NCBI GenBank assembly: GCA_025363475.1
Contig: JANYDS010000085.1
Coordinates: forward strand, 100,016 to 164,015
Source of the DNA: Terriglobia bacterium
GTDB lineage: Bacteria; Acidobacteriota; Terriglobia; Bryobacterales; Bryobacteraceae
Direction: 5' to 3'
DNA length: 64,000 bases
The notes under the pieces were generated by a model. That model had not been told where the DNA came from. It saw only the letters and a list, made by a program, of their open reading frames with translations, and searched no databases. A program made the translations under genes and the position numbers. Shown here one piece after another: positions 62,907 to 64,000 of the stretch (position 1 is its first letter; every line of letters begins with the position of its first letter).

Positions 62907-62960
62907 TCTTGTACCATAATCGGCGACAATATGTATATTTATATAGGGGACACTACACTA
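62165..62960 (-). mobile_element. Truncated IS630-family element
   Basis: It contains one terminal repeat (GGACACTACAC at 62948-62958, flanked by a TA at 62959-62960) and the 5' three quarters of a transposase. The other end, with the last catalytic region and second repeat, is lost at the junction with the porin fragment near 62165. The end sequence is the same as in the relic at 15665-17121, so both come from related insertions. Confidence 0.8.
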
Positions 62961-62961
62961 G
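62948..62961 (-). repeat. Terminal repeat of the truncated IS630 element
   Basis: On the minus strand it reads CTAGTGTAGTGTCC, identical over 14 bases to the left border at 15662-15675. Its TAG is the stop codon of the adjacent pseudouridine synthase gene. Confidence 0.75.
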
Positions 62962-63872
62962 CGAGGGAATGAAAGTCCGGACGGCAAAGCTGCCTCAAGA
63001 TTGATTTGTCCTCCGGTGAGGGGGTGCTGGAATTTTAGATAGTGAGCGTGCAGGAAATATCCTCCATCGCCAGGGAGGCCGGGGAGATTTTCAAGAGGCT
63101 GGCCGGTTATGCCGTACAGAGGATCGCCTGCCAGGGGATGACCGATGGATGCCAGATGGATTCTGATTTGATGAGGGCGCCCCGAATTCAGGCTTACCTC
63201 AAATATTGTTGTGCCGACGTCTGTTGTGGTGCCGATGCTGCGGCAGATCACCCTTGCCAATGACTTTGACGGTTTGCCACCTGGGCTGGCGGCCCACACG
63301 GAACCGATGAGCGGGTGCGGGACCAGGCCGATAGGGGTGAGGATTTCGTAGTAGTCCTGCTGTGCAATGTTTTGCGCCAGCGCCCGATAGATTTTTTGAA
63401 CTTTCGGTGTGTTCCAGTTTGCGAATAGAATAGAGGCCGCCTGTTGTGTTTTGGCGAAGAGAACGATGCCGGTGGTGGCCCGGCCCAACCGGTGGACTGG
63501 GTTTGCGCTGGGGTTTTGCTTTTGCACCAGGCGCAGGAGGGTGTTTTCCATGAAGCCGCCGCCAGGGAGGGTGGGCAGCCCGCTGGGTTTGTTGACGGCC
63601 AACAGCTGGGAGTCTTCAAACAAGACTTCGAAATGCTGAGGGGAGTCTGGTTCGACCCAGGGCGGACGGTTCCAGACAAGGGTTTGGCCTAATGTGACCG
63701 TTTCGCCTCCGGTGGCGGTGACGCAGTTGAGGGTGACTTCACCGTCGTTCAGTTTTTGTTGCCAGGCTTGTGGGGTTGAGTGGAGGTAAAGGCTTGCCAA
63801 GTGGGCAAGCAGGGTTTGTCCATGGTATTTGCTGCTGATGATTGTGGTGAAGGCATAGCCCCGGTTGAGCAT
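62958..63872 (-). CDS. RluA-family pseudouridine synthase-like protein with HRLG motif
   Basis: A 304-residue protein with an S4-like start and a RluA catalytic domain (LLAVNKPSGLPTLPGGG, SLNSGRPHQIRIHLASIGHP, GDPLYG). The central motif reads VHRLGRATTGIVLFAKT (126-142), with Gly130 where canonical enzymes have the catalytic Asp (HRLDxxTSG). HRLG-type relatives occur, as I recall, in cyanobacteria and plants. Codon use is less GC-rich than the neighbours, which suggests horizontal transfer. The TAG stop is created by the IS630 end, so the native C-terminus may have been altered. Confidence 0.8.
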   Translation of the reverse strand: MLNRGYAFTTIISSKYHGQTLLAHLASLYLHSTPQAWQQKLNDGEVTLNCVTATGGETVTLGQTLVWNRPPWVEPDSPQHFEVLFEDSQLLAVNKPSGLPTLPGGGFMENTLLRLVQKQNPSANPVHRLGRATTGIVLFAKTQQAASILFANWNTPKVQKIYRALAQNIAQQDYYEILTPIGLVPHPLIGSVWAASPGGKPSKSLARVICRSIGTTTDVGTTIFEVSLNSGRPHQIRIHLASIGHPLAGDPLYGITGQPLENLPGLPGDGGYFLHAHYLKFQHPLTGGQINLEAALPSGLSFPR

Positions 63873-64000
63873 GTAGTTTGAGTGTAAGCTATGGTCATCT
63901 GCGACATTGTGCCGTCCAAGTTGACGGTATAGATTTTTTCAGCTGCTTCAGTTTCTTGAGAGTATCGAACAATCTGATTGCCTTAACCGCTCCCCCTTCG

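Noticed and set aside
1..64000. tRNA, rRNA or CRISPR repeat-spacer arrays
   Set aside because: Reading the intergenic regions showed no tRNA-like cloverleaf, no rRNA segment and no regularly spaced repeats.

Overview
The window looks like a chromosomal segment of an Acidobacteriota bacterium, most likely of the Solibacter/Bryobacter lineage. This rests on recognition, not on a search. The sequence is GC-rich and tightly packed. It carries two large TonB-receptor-like proteins with N-terminal carboxypeptidase-regulatory domains. The protein at 54250-56202 ends in the IPT-like C-terminal domain (TIGR03437 type) typical of Solibacter. The small basic protein at 27530-27814 and the 'PDGHPDFHGFW' secreted protein at 50032-51036 also fit that group.

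Layout. 1-3457: a copper locus with a Met/His-rich secreted protein broken by two frameshifts and a Cu(I) P-type ATPase. 3399-7396 (minus): a tetrapyrrole operon (hemC, a cobA-hemD fusion, a lipoprotein, a geranylgeranyl-reductase-type flavoprotein). 7473-9024: a metallo-beta-lactamase hydrolase and a Phd/VapC-type toxin-antitoxin pair. 9030-15665: a TonB receptor, a DUF58 protein, a SIS-domain sugar isomerase/deaminase and an S41-family protein without the usual catalytic Lys. 15665-17121: an IS630-type relic whose terminal repeats enclose a PEP-CTERM gene. 17148-21043 (minus): cyclophilin, dienelactone hydrolase, arsM and an RNA m5U methyltransferase. 21128-25286: a second TonB-receptor-like protein and a TPR metallopeptidase. 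25294-34780 (minus): dtd-purM-purN, greA with a CDP-alcohol phosphatidyltransferase, and a coupled tldD-like, tldD-like, lptF-lptG fusion operon. 34872-42073: lutABC lactate oxidation, a YVTN propeller, a U32 (RlhA-type) protein and a PAP2 phosphatase. 42036-44815: rarA, a SpoU methyltransferase and a YdcF-type protein. 44816-45867: a small graveyard (HicB-like gene, HicA-like scrap, broken HEPN gene, possible IS end). 45868-49985: amt-glnB-glnD nitrogen signalling. 50032-56202 (minus): a secreted protein, nucleoside phosphorylase, methyltransferase, Tat-exported amidase and YHYH/TIGR03437 protein.

The standout is 56309-61284, a complete type III-A-like CRISPR effector operon in canonical order (cas10/csm1, csm2, csm3, csm4, csm5). 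Its Cas10 is only 480 residues. It has no HD nuclease domain and no zinc-binding cysteines, and the palm-2 GGDD motif reads EGGSF. Csm3 keeps its RNase aspartate. The small subunit Csm2 carries a roughly 110-residue Arg/Gly/Pro-rich disordered N-terminus. No CRISPR array, cas6, cas1/cas2 or CARF effector is visible in the window. The complex is therefore predicted to be an RNA-binding and RNA-cutting machine without ssDNase or cyclic-oligoadenylate signalling. Just downstream lie a porin gene cut by a decayed IS630 element and an RluA-family gene with an atypical catalytic motif and a foreign look.
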